Source: an uncultured Massilia sp. (GTDB lineage: Bacteria; Pseudomonadota; Gammaproteobacteria; Burkholderiales; Burkholderiaceae_D). Taken from it: DNA of 48,211 bases. Below the pieces are notes generated by a model, which was not told the DNA's origin, did not search any database, and worked only from the letters and a program-made list of their open reading frames with translations. The translations under genes were made by a program, and so were the position numbers. Positions 41,728 to 48,211 of the stretch are shown one piece after another. The DNA is taken from positions 1 through 48,211 of the forward strand of contig CAJYXO010000124.1 of NCBI GenBank assembly GCA_913778765.1, read 5' to 3'. Numbering within the stretch: position 1 is the stretch's first letter; each line of letters opens with the position of its first letter.

Positions 41728-42900
41728 TCAGCGCGAAACCAGCGTGCGCGAGGCACCCAGAGCGCGGTCGATGATGGGCTGTACGTCGGCTTCCTCACGT
41801 TCGAATACCGTGGTCGCGTATTGCTGCCGCGGCATGCCGGCCTGCATGAGCAGTACACCGCGCTGGTCGCGCGTATCGATATCGGCGCGCATCGACAGCC
41901 CGAGGCGCAGCGGATGGCGCCCGACCTCGGCCGGGTCGAGCGCGATCCGTACAGGTACGCGCTGGACCACCTTGATCCAGTTGCCGGTCGCGTTCTGCGC
42001 CGGCACGGCCGCGAACGCGCTGCCGGTGCCGGCCTCCTGACCTGCGACGCGGCCGTGGAACACCACCTTCGCGCCGTACACCTCGGTCGTCAGACTGACC
42101 GGCTGGCCGATCCGCACGTCGGTGAGCTGGTCTTCCTTGAGGTTCGCCGTGACCCACATCTGGTCGAGCGGCACGATCGCCATCAGGGCGCTGCCCTGGG
42201 CAACGCGCTGGCCGATCTGCACGTTGCGACGCGCGACTATCCCGCCTACTGGCGCCGCCAGCGTAGTGCGCGACAGCGCCACCGCGGCGTCGCGTACCTG
42301 GGCGATCGCGGCGGCGACGTCCGGGTGGCTCTCTACCGAGGTTCCTTCGACCAGCACCTCGGCCGCCTGGGCCTGCTGGCGCGCGGCCTCGAGGGCGGCG
42401 CGCGCGACCGCTGCCGCGTCGTTCGCATGACGCAGGTCCTCGCCCGAAACCGCCCCGCTGTCCACCAGGCTACGGCGCCGCGCAAGGTCGCTTTCGGCCT
42501 TCGCCAGGTCGGCTTCACGCAGTCTTACGTTGGCACGCAGCTGCCTGGCGTTCGCGAACTGCGCGCGCACCTGGCGCGCCGCCTTCGACAGCGCGGCTTC
42601 GGCACGCTCCAGCGCGAGACGCGCATCGAGAGGATTGAGCTCGACGAGCTTGTCGCCGGCATGCACGAAATCCGTGTTATCGGCCGTAATCCGCGTGACG
42701 GTGCCGCCGAGCTGTGGCGTCACCTGCACGAGGTTCCCTTCGACGTACGCATCCTCGGTGCTCTCGGCATGCGGCTGGTAATGCAGCAAGCCTGACGCAC
42801 TCAGGGCGATGCAGACCACGGCAAGCGGGATCGCGACTTTCAGCGCGGTGCGCAGGAAGCGCCGTGCCGGCGTCGTGCCCTGCTCTGCTTTCACTTCCAT
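41728..42900 (-). CDS. HlyD/EmrA-type periplasmic adaptor
   Basis: The 390-aa protein has one N-terminal TM helix (LKVAIPLAVVCIALSASGLL). A biotinyl-lipoyl-like domain (GNLVQVTPQLGGTVTRITADNTDFVHAGDKL) flanks a long coiled-coil hairpin (residues about 90-210). A beta-barrel and C-terminal region follow (VGGIVARRNVQIGQRVAQGSALMAIV). It bridges the MFS pump and the outer-membrane NodT channel. Start ATG at 42900. It lies 15 bp after the NodT gene and 11 bp before the MFS gene. Confidence 0.93.
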   Translation of the reverse strand: MEVKAEQGTTPARRFLRTALKVAIPLAVVCIALSASGLLHYQPHAESTEDAYVEGNLVQVTPQLGGTVTRITADNTDFVHAGDKLVELNPLDARLALERAEAALSKAARQVRAQFANARQLRANVRLREADLAKAESDLARRRSLVDSGAVSGEDLRHANDAAAVARAALEAARQQAQAAEVLVEGTSVESHPDVAAAIAQVRDAAVALSRTTLAAPVGGIVARRNVQIGQRVAQGSALMAIVPLDQMWVTANLKEDQLTDVRIGQPVSLTTEVYGAKVVFHGRVAGQEAGTGSAFAAVPAQNATGNWIKVVQRVPVRIALDPAEVGRHPLRLGLSMRADIDTRDQRGVLLMQAGMPRQQYATTVFEREEADVQPIIDRALGASRTLVSR

Positions 42901-42915
42901 GTCAAGCTCCTCGAA

Positions 42916-44355
42916 TCATCGTGTAGGTGTTGCGGGTGCCGAGGCCTGCGCATAGCCGCCTCCGAGCGCGCGTATCAGGTTCAGGTCGAGCTCCTGGGCC
43001 CGCGCAGCCAGTTCGGCACGGTTCCGGCGCTGCGCTATGACCTGGGTGTCGGCCAGCAGCACCTGCAGGAAGTTGCCCAGCCCCGAACGGTAGCGCTGCT
43101 CGGCCAGGCGGTAGGCCTGCTCGGCCGCGTCCAGCGCCGCGTCCTCCTCGCGCATCCGCTCCGCGAGCCAATGCAGGGACGTCAGCTGTGCGACCACGTC
43201 GCGCATTGCCTCGACGACGGCGCCGTTATACTGGTCGACGGCGAAGTCGTACTCAGCCTTGCGTAGCCCCAGATTGCCGCGCAGGCGCCCGCCATCCAGT
43301 AGCGGCAGCGTGAATACGGGCCCGGCTGCCACGGTGCGGCTGCCGCCTTCGAGGAGGTGGCTGAAACCGAGGCTTTGCAGTCCGACCAGTGCGCTCAGGT
43401 TCAGGGTGGGATAGAACTGGGCTCTCGCGACCTCGGTGTCGCCACTGGCCGCCTCGACACGCCAGCGAAGGGCGACCAGTTCCGGGCGCCGGCCCAGAAG
43501 CGCAGCCGGCAGGTCGTCCGGTACTCCGGCCTGGCGCCTCAGAACGATATGCGGCCGGGTAATGGCGGCCGCGGCATCGGGGCCCTGTCCGGCCAACGCG
43601 GCGATCTGGCCGCGCTGGAGCGCGAGGGTCTCGTCGAGCGCAGCGAGTTGGGCGCGCGCCAGCGGAACGGCGATTTCGGCCTGCTTCAGCTCCGCGCGGC
43701 TGTCCAGCTGCGCGTCGACGCGCTGCGCCACCAGCATCTGGATCTGTTCGCGCTGGCGCAGCGCCGCCTCGGCGAGGTCGCGCTGCACGTAAAGCTGGTC
43801 AAGGCGGCAGTAGGCCTGCACCAGGGCGACGGTGACGGCCAGCGCGGCCGCTTGCGCCTCCGCCTCCTGCGCATTGAGGCGGCCAGCCGCGGCGCGCACG
43901 GCCGCGCCATTCTTGCCCCAGAAATCGACCTCGTAGCTGAGCCCCAGGCTGGCATCGCTGAACCACGCCCAGTTGCCGGCCAGCGGCTTTGGAATATTGC
44001 TGTTGGCGCTGAAATGGGTGCGCGTACTGCGCGCGGCGAAGTTGGCCTGCGGTCCGAGGGCAGCCGCTGCGACGCCCTCGATCGCCGCAGCGGCGCGCAC
44101 GCGGGCCTGTGCCGCTGCCAGCGTCGGGCTGTTGGCGCGGGCGCGCTCGACCAGTGCGATCAGCTGGGGATCGCCATAGCTTCGCCACCAGTCCTGCCCG
44201 GGCCATCCGGCGCGCACCGGTTGCAGCGCAGCGATTGCGCCTTGGACCGGCACCGCTTCGGGACCGCGAATCGGCTCGTTCTCACTTTGCGGTCCCATCG
44301 AAGCACAACCGCCCAGCAACAAGGCTAGCGCGAGTAGCGGGAGACGTGGTTTCAT
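42916..44355 (-). CDS. NodT-type outer-membrane efflux lipoprotein
   Basis: The 479-aa TolC-like protein has a lipoprotein signal (LALALLLGGCASMGP, lipobox LGGC). Two OEP repeats have coiled-coil stretches (ARANSPTLAAAQARVRAAAA and DTEVARAQFYPTLNLSALVGLQSLG). It forms the outer-membrane channel of the tripartite pump. Its start overlaps the MarR stop as ATGA (44352-44355), so it is translationally coupled to MarR. The HlyD gene follows 15 bp downstream. Confidence 0.93.
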   Translation of the reverse strand: MKPRLPLLALALLLGGCASMGPQSENEPIRGPEAVPVQGAIAALQPVRAGWPGQDWWRSYGDPQLIALVERARANSPTLAAAQARVRAAAAIEGVAAAALGPQANFAARSTRTHFSANSNIPKPLAGNWAWFSDASLGLSYEVDFWGKNGAAVRAAAGRLNAQEAEAQAAALAVTVALVQAYCRLDQLYVQRDLAEAALRQREQIQMLVAQRVDAQLDSRAELKQAEIAVPLARAQLAALDETLALQRGQIAALAGQGPDAAAAITRPHIVLRRQAGVPDDLPAALLGRRPELVALRWRVEAASGDTEVARAQFYPTLNLSALVGLQSLGFSHLLEGGSRTVAAGPVFTLPLLDGGRLRGNLGLRKAEYDFAVDQYNGAVVEAMRDVVAQLTSLHWLAERMREEDAALDAAEQAYRLAEQRYRSGLGNFLQVLLADTQVIAQRRNRAELAARAQELDLNLIRALGGGYAQASAPATPTR

Positions 44356-44816
44356 GCTCGTTCCTTCCGCACGGCGGTGTCGCCGATGATGTCTTGCAGG
44401 CAGGCGCGGAAGCGGTCCAGGTCTGCGGCGCCGTGAATGCGCTCGATCGTCTCTTGGGCGCGGACGATCGCGCCGTCGAGATCGACGAGAGTGCGCCGGC
44501 CGTGTTCCGTGATGCGCAGGCGCACCATGCGACGGTCGACCGGATCGTGCAGGCGCTCCAGGAGGCCCATTTCCGCGAGGCGGTCCAGCATGCGTGTCAT
44601 GGCGCCGGAGTCCAGGTCGGCATAGCGGGCCAGCGCGCCTGCGCTTGGCCGCTGGTAGCGGGCCGCCTGCGACAGGACAAGGTATTGTGTCACCGAGATG
44701 TGAAATGGCGCGAGCTCCGCGTCTACGGCGCGCATGACCCGCTGCCCGGCGCGCGTCAGCAGGATGGCGACGCTGTCCGCAGCGCTTGGGGCAGACCTGA
44801 ATTCTGATTCGTGCAT
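44352..44816 (-). CDS. MarR-family regulator of the efflux operon
   Basis: The 154-aa protein has a winged-helix MarR domain. The recognition region is SAGALARYADLDSGAMTRMLDRLAEMGLLERLHDPVDRRMVRLRITEHG. The start at 44816 is chosen because a ggagg box precedes it; the frame could extend to 44942 but lacks a ribosome site. It is the first gene of marR-nodT-hlyD-MFS and probably represses the operon through the ATGCAGA-A-TCTGCAT palindrome at 44899-44913. Ligand-induced release would switch on efflux. Confidence 0.92.
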   Translation of the reverse strand: MHESEFRSAPSAADSVAILLTRAGQRVMRAVDAELAPFHISVTQYLVLSQAARYQRPSAGALARYADLDSGAMTRMLDRLAEMGLLERLHDPVDRRMVRLRITEHGRRTLVDLDGAIVRAQETIERIHGAADLDRFRACLQDIIGDTAVRKERA

Positions 44817-44898
44817 CCTCTGCCTCCGCAGTGAGTTGATGGCCAGAAGCTTAGGCCGCATCGGCCACGCAGGCCATGACGCGAAAATCAATTGAACT

Positions 44899-44913
44899 AT
44901 GCAGAATCTGCAT
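44899..44913. promoter_or_regulatory. Perfect 15-bp palindrome, candidate MarR operator
   Basis: ATGCAGA-A-TCTGCAT is a perfect inverted repeat of the size typical for MarR dimers. It lies 83 bases before the marR start and 34 bases before the ECF41-type promoter on the other side, so it could influence both transcription units. Confidence 0.6.
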
Positions 44914-44946
44914 GAATCATTTTTCCCAACCGATGCGTGCATGTGC

Positions 44947-44973
44947 TGTCACAGCGCTGCCATGTCGTCCGTC
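44947..44973 (+). promoter_or_regulatory. ECF41-type promoter of the AhpD-like/epimerase/SDR operon
   Basis: TGTCACA (44947-44953) and CGTC (44970-44973) are separated by exactly 16 bases, identical in layout to the promoter of the ECF41 sigma gene at 32348-32374. A second CGTC at 44966 gives a non-consensus spacing of 12. The operon start lies 65 bases downstream. Confidence 0.8.
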
Positions 44974-45038
44974 TAATGAGTTGTGGGAGCTGCAATTCGC
45001 AGCACCGCATAACAACCTGACGAGAAAGGAAAGACCCA

Positions 45039-45488
45039 ATGGACCGTGCAAACTGGTTTCAAGTATCGACCGAAGGCGCCAAGGCGATGGGAGCACTGCA
45101 TCATTACGCCACGACCGGCACCAACCTGGACGCAGGCCTGATCCACCTCGTATTCCTCCGGGTGTCGCAGCTGAACGGCTGCGCGCACTGCATCGATATC
45201 CATACGCGCGACCTCATCAGACATGGCATGTCGATCGACAAGATCGCGCTGGTTCCGGTATGGGAGGAAGCCGCCTATCTGTTCTCCGATCAAGAACGCG
45301 CGGCCCTGGCCTGGTCGGAGGAAGTCACGCGCGTCAGCGAAACGCATGCTTCCGACGCAGCCTACGCCGAGGCCCTGGCGGCATTCGGTGAAAAGGATCT
45401 GGTCGAACTGACGATCGTAATCGCCGCCATGAATGCCATCAATCGCATGGGAATCAGCTTCCGCTTGAAGCCCCGGGCGAAAGCATGA
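45039..45488 (+). CDS. Carboxymuconolactone decarboxylase/AhpD-like protein, ECF41 target
   Basis: The 149-aa protein has the AhpD-type motif NGCAHCIDIHTRDL (C48, C51, H55) in a helical bundle. It belongs to the CMD family, which is one of the three known target classes of ECF41 sigma factors. An aaaggaaag box precedes the ATG. An ECF41-type promoter lies upstream. It begins an operon with NmrA-like and SDR genes at 31- and 23-bp spacing. Thiol peroxidase or reductive activity is inferred from the CxxC-H motif. Confidence 0.9.
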   Translation: MDRANWFQVSTEGAKAMGALHHYATTGTNLDAGLIHLVFLRVSQLNGCAHCIDIHTRDLIRHGMSIDKIALVPVWEEAAYLFSDQERAALAWSEEVTRVSETHASDAAYAEALAAFGEKDLVELTIVIAAMNAINRMGISFRLKPRAKA

Positions 45489-45519
45489 GCATGCCGGGTA
45501 GCCGATTTGGAGAAATGAA

Positions 45520-46338
45520 ATGACAGAAATTAAAAAGGTTGTCGTCCTGGGCGGCAGCGGAATGATCGGATCGCTCGTCGTTTCCGCATTGGCTAGCGCT
45601 GGTGTCGAGGTGGTATCCGCCTCGAGGCGAACCAAGGTGAACATCCTGACCGGTGAAGGATTGGACGAAGCGCTCGCCGGCGCCGATACCGTGATCGATA
45701 CTTCCGATGTGCCGAACTTCGACCCCGACACACTGAAGACCTTCTTCCGGACTTCTGGCGAAAAAATCTTTGCCGCCGAAAGAAAAGCAGGCATTCGGCA
45801 TCACATCATGCTGTCGATCTTTGGCGTCGACCAGGTCCGTGGCAATCCCTATTTCGACGCCAAGCTGATGCAGGAAGACATGGTACGGGCATCCTATGTT
45901 CCATACACGATCCTGCGCTCCACGCAGTTCTACGAATTCCTGCCGACGATCGCGTCAGGGCTGACGGTGGATAATGTCATTCGCCTCCCGAATGCCGTGT
46001 TCAGCCCTGTCGCCGCGGCAGACGTTGCCACGACACTCGCCAACCTGGCACATCACGATCCAATCGATAACGCAGCAAGCCTTGCCGGCCCGGAGATCGC
46101 ACAGTTCGCGGCATGGCTACAACGGTTTTTGATGGTAACCGGCGATCGGCGGCGCGTTGTGACGGATGAAAAGGCGACATACTTCGGCGGAAGAGTACAG
46201 CGACATTCGATCGCGCCGGCTTTTTCGGATTTCACCGGCACAGCAACCTTCGAAAAATGGCTTGGAACGCCCGCGGCAGCCGCCTTGACCACTGACAGAT
46301 ATGCCCACGCCGTGACGGCGATGGAACTCAACGGCTGA
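45520..46338 (+). CDS. NmrA-like NAD(P)-binding protein (atypical SDR/epimerase class)
   Basis: The 272-aa product has an N-terminal Rossmann motif (VVVLGGSGMIGSLVVSALASAGVEV). It lacks a clear YxxxK pair, as is usual for the atypical SDR/NmrA group. Conserved features are GADTVIDTSDVPNF, GIRHHIMLSIFGVD and YTILRSTQFYEFLPTIA. Members can be NADP-sensing redox regulators or isoflavone-reductase-like enzymes, and are often annotated as epimerases. A ggag box precedes the ATG. It is the second gene of the ECF41-controlled operon. Confidence 0.9.
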   Translation: MTEIKKVVVLGGSGMIGSLVVSALASAGVEVVSASRRTKVNILTGEGLDEALAGADTVIDTSDVPNFDPDTLKTFFRTSGEKIFAAERKAGIRHHIMLSIFGVDQVRGNPYFDAKLMQEDMVRASYVPYTILRSTQFYEFLPTIASGLTVDNVIRLPNAVFSPVAAADVATTLANLAHHDPIDNAASLAGPEIAQFAAWLQRFLMVTGDRRRVVTDEKATYFGGRVQRHSIAPAFSDFTGTATFEKWLGTPAAAALTTDRYAHAVTAMELNG

Positions 46339-46361
46339 AGTCCGGGATTGGAGCGCGAATC

Positions 46362-47294
46362 ATGTCTCATCATGTGCAAAGGATCGTGACGCCGTTTGGC
46401 TTTTCCTCGACGGCGGACGAGGTATTACGTGGCGTCGACTTGAGCGGCAAGCGCGCCATCGTGACTGGCGGCGCTTCGGGCATCGGCCTGGAAACGACAC
46501 GCGCGCTTGCCAATGCCGGCGCATCCGTCGTCGTTGCGGTTCGCAGGCCAGGCGATGCGGCACCAGTGATCGAGAGCCTGTGCCGCGAGACGGAAAATCC
46601 CGGCATCTCGGTTGCGCACCTGGACCTGGCCGACCCGGATTCGGTAAAGCGCTTTGCGGCAGACTGGACCGGTGCACTTCACATTCTCGTGAATAATGCC
46701 GGCATCATGGCTGTCCCGGAACGCCGCTTGACGGCGCAAGGGGTGGAGCTGCAGTTTGCGACCAACTATCTGGGACATTTCGCGCTGGTGACGTCGCTAT
46801 ACAGTGCCTTGTGTGCCGCCGAAGGGGCAAGGGTTGTTTCCTTGAGCTCCTCCGGCCACCTGTTCTCGCCAGTCGTCTTCGATGACCTCAACTACGACTT
46901 CATTCCCTATACCCCGTTCGGCGCCTACGGCCAGTCAAAAACCGCGGCAGTGCTGTTGTCGGTGGGTATCTGCAACCGATGGGCCGGCGATGGGATTTGC
47001 TCGAACGCGCTCAATCCAGGCGCGATCGCGACCGGTCTGCAAAAGCATACCGGGGGGCTGAAGACACCTGTCCAGTTGCAAAAGGACGTCCAGCAAGGTG
47101 CGGCCACCTCTGTTTTGCTGGCTGCCTCCCCGCTGCTGGCCGGCGTCAGCGGACGCTATTTTGAAGACTGTAACGAGGCACGGATCGTGCAAAGCCGCCC
47201 GACGGATTACAGCGGCGGACTCGCGCCCTACGCGATCGATCCTGACAATGCGGACAGACTATGGGAGCGCGCACTCGGGCTTATGGGATACTGA
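46362..47294 (+). CDS. Short-chain dehydrogenase/reductase (extended, retinol-dehydrogenase-like)
   Basis: The 310-aa protein has a cofactor motif TGGASGIGLETTRAL, the NNAGIMAVPERR structural motif, a catalytic serine in VSLSSSGH and the catalytic YxxxK in YGQSKTA. It is a classical-type SDR similar in outline to WW-domain oxidoreductase/retinol dehydrogenases. It reduces or oxidises a hydroxyl/carbonyl group; the substrate is unknown. A ggag box precedes the ATG. As the third gene of the ECF41 operon it represents the oxidoreductase class of ECF41 targets. Confidence 0.93.
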   Translation: MSHHVQRIVTPFGFSSTADEVLRGVDLSGKRAIVTGGASGIGLETTRALANAGASVVVAVRRPGDAAPVIESLCRETENPGISVAHLDLADPDSVKRFAADWTGALHILVNNAGIMAVPERRLTAQGVELQFATNYLGHFALVTSLYSALCAAEGARVVSLSSSGHLFSPVVFDDLNYDFIPYTPFGAYGQSKTAAVLLSVGICNRWAGDGICSNALNPGAIATGLQKHTGGLKTPVQLQKDVQQGAATSVLLAASPLLAGVSGRYFEDCNEARIVQSRPTDYSGGLAPYAIDPDNADRLWERALGLMGY

Positions 47295-47314
47295 TCAAAC
47301 GGAGGAATCGAAAC

Positions 47315-47389
47315 ATGTCTCATCAGAATGTGTCCGGTAGCATCCAGCCCGGCGCCTTGCCAGTGAGGGTGGCCGCCGATGCACGCTAA
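47315..47389 (+). CDS. Very small ORF following the SDR gene
   Basis: A 24-aa frame (MSHQNVSGSIQPGALPVRVA...) follows a strong ggagg box 9 bases before its ATG and lies 20 bp after the SDR stop. It starts with the same MSH as the SDR. Its stop overlaps an ATG at 47379, which begins the next, IS-interrupted frame. It may be a real small peptide or the frameshifted start of that gene. Confidence 0.4.
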   Translation: MSHQNVSGSIQPGALPVRVAADAR

Positions 47390-47444
47390 CGCCAGCTTGC
47401 TCTTGCTGGATCGCGATGCAACCAGGGCTTTGCTGGAGCCGGAC
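47379..47444 (+). pseudogene. 5' fragment of a gene cut by the IS3 element, possibly ornithine cyclodeaminase-like
   Basis: The frame from 47379 reads MHANASLLLLDRDATRALLE before running into the IS3 end. The pattern LLLLDRDATRALL resembles the N-terminus of ornithine cyclodeaminase/mu-crystallin family proteins. The match covers only about 15 residues, so this is tentative. The rest of the gene is presumably beyond the IS elements, outside the window. Confidence 0.35.
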
Positions 47445-47475
47445 GGTAATCCCACCACAAAAAGAGCGCGTTCAG

Positions 47476-47493
47476 AAGTAGAATTTTCTACTT
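47476..47493 (+). repeat. Palindrome upstream of IS3 orfA
   Basis: The sequence aagtagaa-tt-ttctactt is conserved in both IS copies (79-96 in the other). It sits 17 bases before orfA and may be a transposase operator or promoter-linked element. Confidence 0.5.
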
Positions 47494-47510
47494 AAGACAG
47501 AAAGCTCTAC

Positions 47511-47777
47511 ATGAGGACGTCCCGCTTTACCGACAGCCAGATCATCGCCATCCTCAAGCAAGCCGAAGCCGGCAGTCCTGTAGCGGAGCTGTGTCGCGAG
47601 CACGGCATCAGCAACGCCACGTTCTACAAGTGGCGCGCCAAATACGGCGGGATGGATGCGTCGCTGATGGCACGCATGAAGGAACTCGAAGACGAGAACA
47701 GGCGACTAAAGAAGATGTATGCCGAGGAGCATCTGAAGGCCGAGATCGTCGCCGAGGCGCTGACAAAAAAGTGGTAG
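47511..47777 (+). CDS. IS3-family transposase OrfA
   Basis: The 88-aa OrfA has an N-terminal HTH (SRFTDSQIIAILKQAEAGSPVAELCREHGISNATFYKWRAKYGG) and a leucine-rich coiled coil (MKELEDENRRLKKMYAEEHLKAEIVAEAL). It ends just after an AAAAAAG slippery sequence (47765-47771). A programmed -1 frameshift would join it to OrfB, as in typical IS3 elements. Confidence 0.92.
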   Translation: MRTSRFTDSQIIAILKQAEAGSPVAELCREHGISNATFYKWRAKYGGMDASLMARMKELEDENRRLKKMYAEEHLKAEIVAEALTKKW

Positions 47778-48007
47778 CGCCATCTCAGCGGCGAGAGATG
47801 GCGCAGTGGGCCGTGGCACTGCGGTCAGCCACGATTAACCTGGCGTGCCGGGCGTTTGGCATCAGTCAGACCTGCTACCGCTACAAGGCCAAGCTGAACG
47901 AGGAAAACGACGCGATAGCTGACTGGTTGGTACGGCTGACGAACAACCAGCGCAACTGGGGCTTCGGGCTGTGCTTCTTGCACCTGCGCAACGTCAAAAA
48001 TTTTAAA
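47771..48007 (+). pseudogene. IS3-family transposase OrfB, 5' part, interrupted by another IS
   Basis: In the -1 frame after the slippery site the sequence reads VVAPSQRREMAQWAVALRSATINLACRAFGISQTCYRY, then DWLVRLTNNQRNWGFGLCFLHLRNV. This is the start of an IS3-type OrfB before its DDE domain. At 48008 it is joined to the end of an IS1595-like element, so OrfB is destroyed. The bases attttaaa just before the junction could be the 8-bp target. Confidence 0.85.
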
Positions 48008-48211
48008 GGCGCTGTTCGCATTAAGTGTTGAATCTTTTGGCCTGGCGCCCAGTCCAACGTCGACCTGAACCGTTGACGGAGGCACCATGCAAGCGCGGCA
48101 GTTCGAGCAATTTCTCCAACGCCTTTCCAGCCTGACACGCCGGCAACGCGGGCGCTTGCTGGCCTTGCTGCAGTCTGCCGCCGGGCTCGACCGCGTGCTC
48201 GAGATCGTCGA
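48008..48211 (+). mobile_element. IS1595-like element, left end, inserted in IS3 orfB
   Basis: The end begins ggcgctgttcgcattaag, which fits the ggc-type terminal repeats of this family. A transposase gene starts 80 bases inside. The insertion site is AT-rich, as usual for the family. Only the first 204 bases are in the window. Confidence 0.6.
48087..48211 (+). CDS. IS1595-like transposase, N-terminal fragment (runs off the window)
   Basis: The ATG at 48087 follows a cggagg box. The 41 visible residues (MQARQFEQFLQRLSSLTRRQ, then LLALLQSAAGLDRVLEIVE) look like the helical N-terminus of IS1595-family transposases, preceding the zinc-ribbon. The catalytic DDE domain is beyond the right edge. 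Confidence 0.6.
   Translation, partial: MQARQFEQFLQRLSSLTRRQRGRLLALLQSAAGLDRVLEIV

Larger units (their letters stand above)
47445..48211 (+). mobile_element. IS3-family element, right-hand copy, interrupted
   Basis: The left end is placed at ggtaatccc (47445), where similarity to the copy at 1-127 begins. It contains orfA, an A6G slippery site and the first part of orfB. An IS1595-like element has inserted at 48008 and the rest of the IS lies beyond the window. Confidence 0.8.

Noticed and set aside
1..48211. Composite transposon spanning the window between the IS3 copies
   Set aside because: The interior includes core genes and two tRNA genes with chromosomal character, which are not plausible cargo for a simple 47-kb transposon.

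Overview
The window reads as chromosomal DNA of a GC-rich betaproteobacterium of the Oxalobacteraceae, most like Massilia/Telluria. Reasons: a PEP-CTERM exosortase substrate, a YXWGXW-repeat protein, an Oxalobacteraceae/Burkholderiales-style chemoreceptor, short REP-like palindromes of the type ggtccccgcctncgcgggga, and acs, fumarase, murI and dusA genes of betaproteobacterial type. No taxon-defining gene such as 16S rRNA is present, so this is inference. Both ends lie inside copies of one IS3-family element facing outward, so the window may be a contig bounded by repeats.

Layout. (1) 1-3540: accessory DNA at the 3' end of tRNA-Ser(GGA). It holds an IS3 end, a coiled-coil/TM protein resembling mobilisation accessory proteins, a decayed P4-type integrase and an intact P4-type integrase. 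(2) 3600-17886: mostly ordinary chromosome, with a VOC remnant, a PEP-CTERM protein, a GH1-like glycosidase, a doubly deleted SDR pseudogene, a KTSC protein, acs, a UPF0114 protein, class I fumarase, murI, tRNA-His, small secreted proteins, a chemoreceptor and dusA. (3) 17887-20768: a lower-GC island abutting the 5' end of dusA. It carries a tyrosine recombinase, a striking array of six 22/23-bp repeats with a superimposed dyad, and a dead IS5-type transposase. (4) 20769-28401: a probable sulfite-handling locus. A YeiH-type exporter and a divergent YeiE-like LysR regulator are followed by an NTF2-like protein, an ECF sigma/anti-sigma pair, a DUF305 protein, a beta-propeller protein, a SorA-like molybdopterin sulfite dehydrogenase and a dihaem cytochrome. 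(5) 28556-29720: a fluoride riboswitch in front of a CLC-type transporter that has lost its C-terminus, followed by about 400 bp of debris. (6) 30416-47294: redox, electrophile and efflux functions with many regulators (hemerythrin, GNAT, ECF41 sigma, AraC/aldo-keto reductase, NDH-2-like/AzoR/LuxR, MocR/AhpD-like, LysR, and a MarR-NodT-HlyD-MFS efflux operon), ending in an AhpD-like/NmrA-like/SDR operon. (7) 47315-48211: a small ORF and a truncated gene cut by an IS3 element, itself cut by an IS1595-like element.

The most notable regulatory reading is that the ECF41 sigma factor (31422-32309) has an ECF41-type promoter, TGTCACA-N16-CGTC, in front of itself. An exact second copy lies in front of the AhpD-like/epimerase/SDR operon 12.6 kb away, which is the target class known for ECF41. 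A MarR-type palindrome lies beside that second promoter, so efflux and the ECF41 operon may be co-regulated. All functional calls come from reading the translated sequence; no database search was run.
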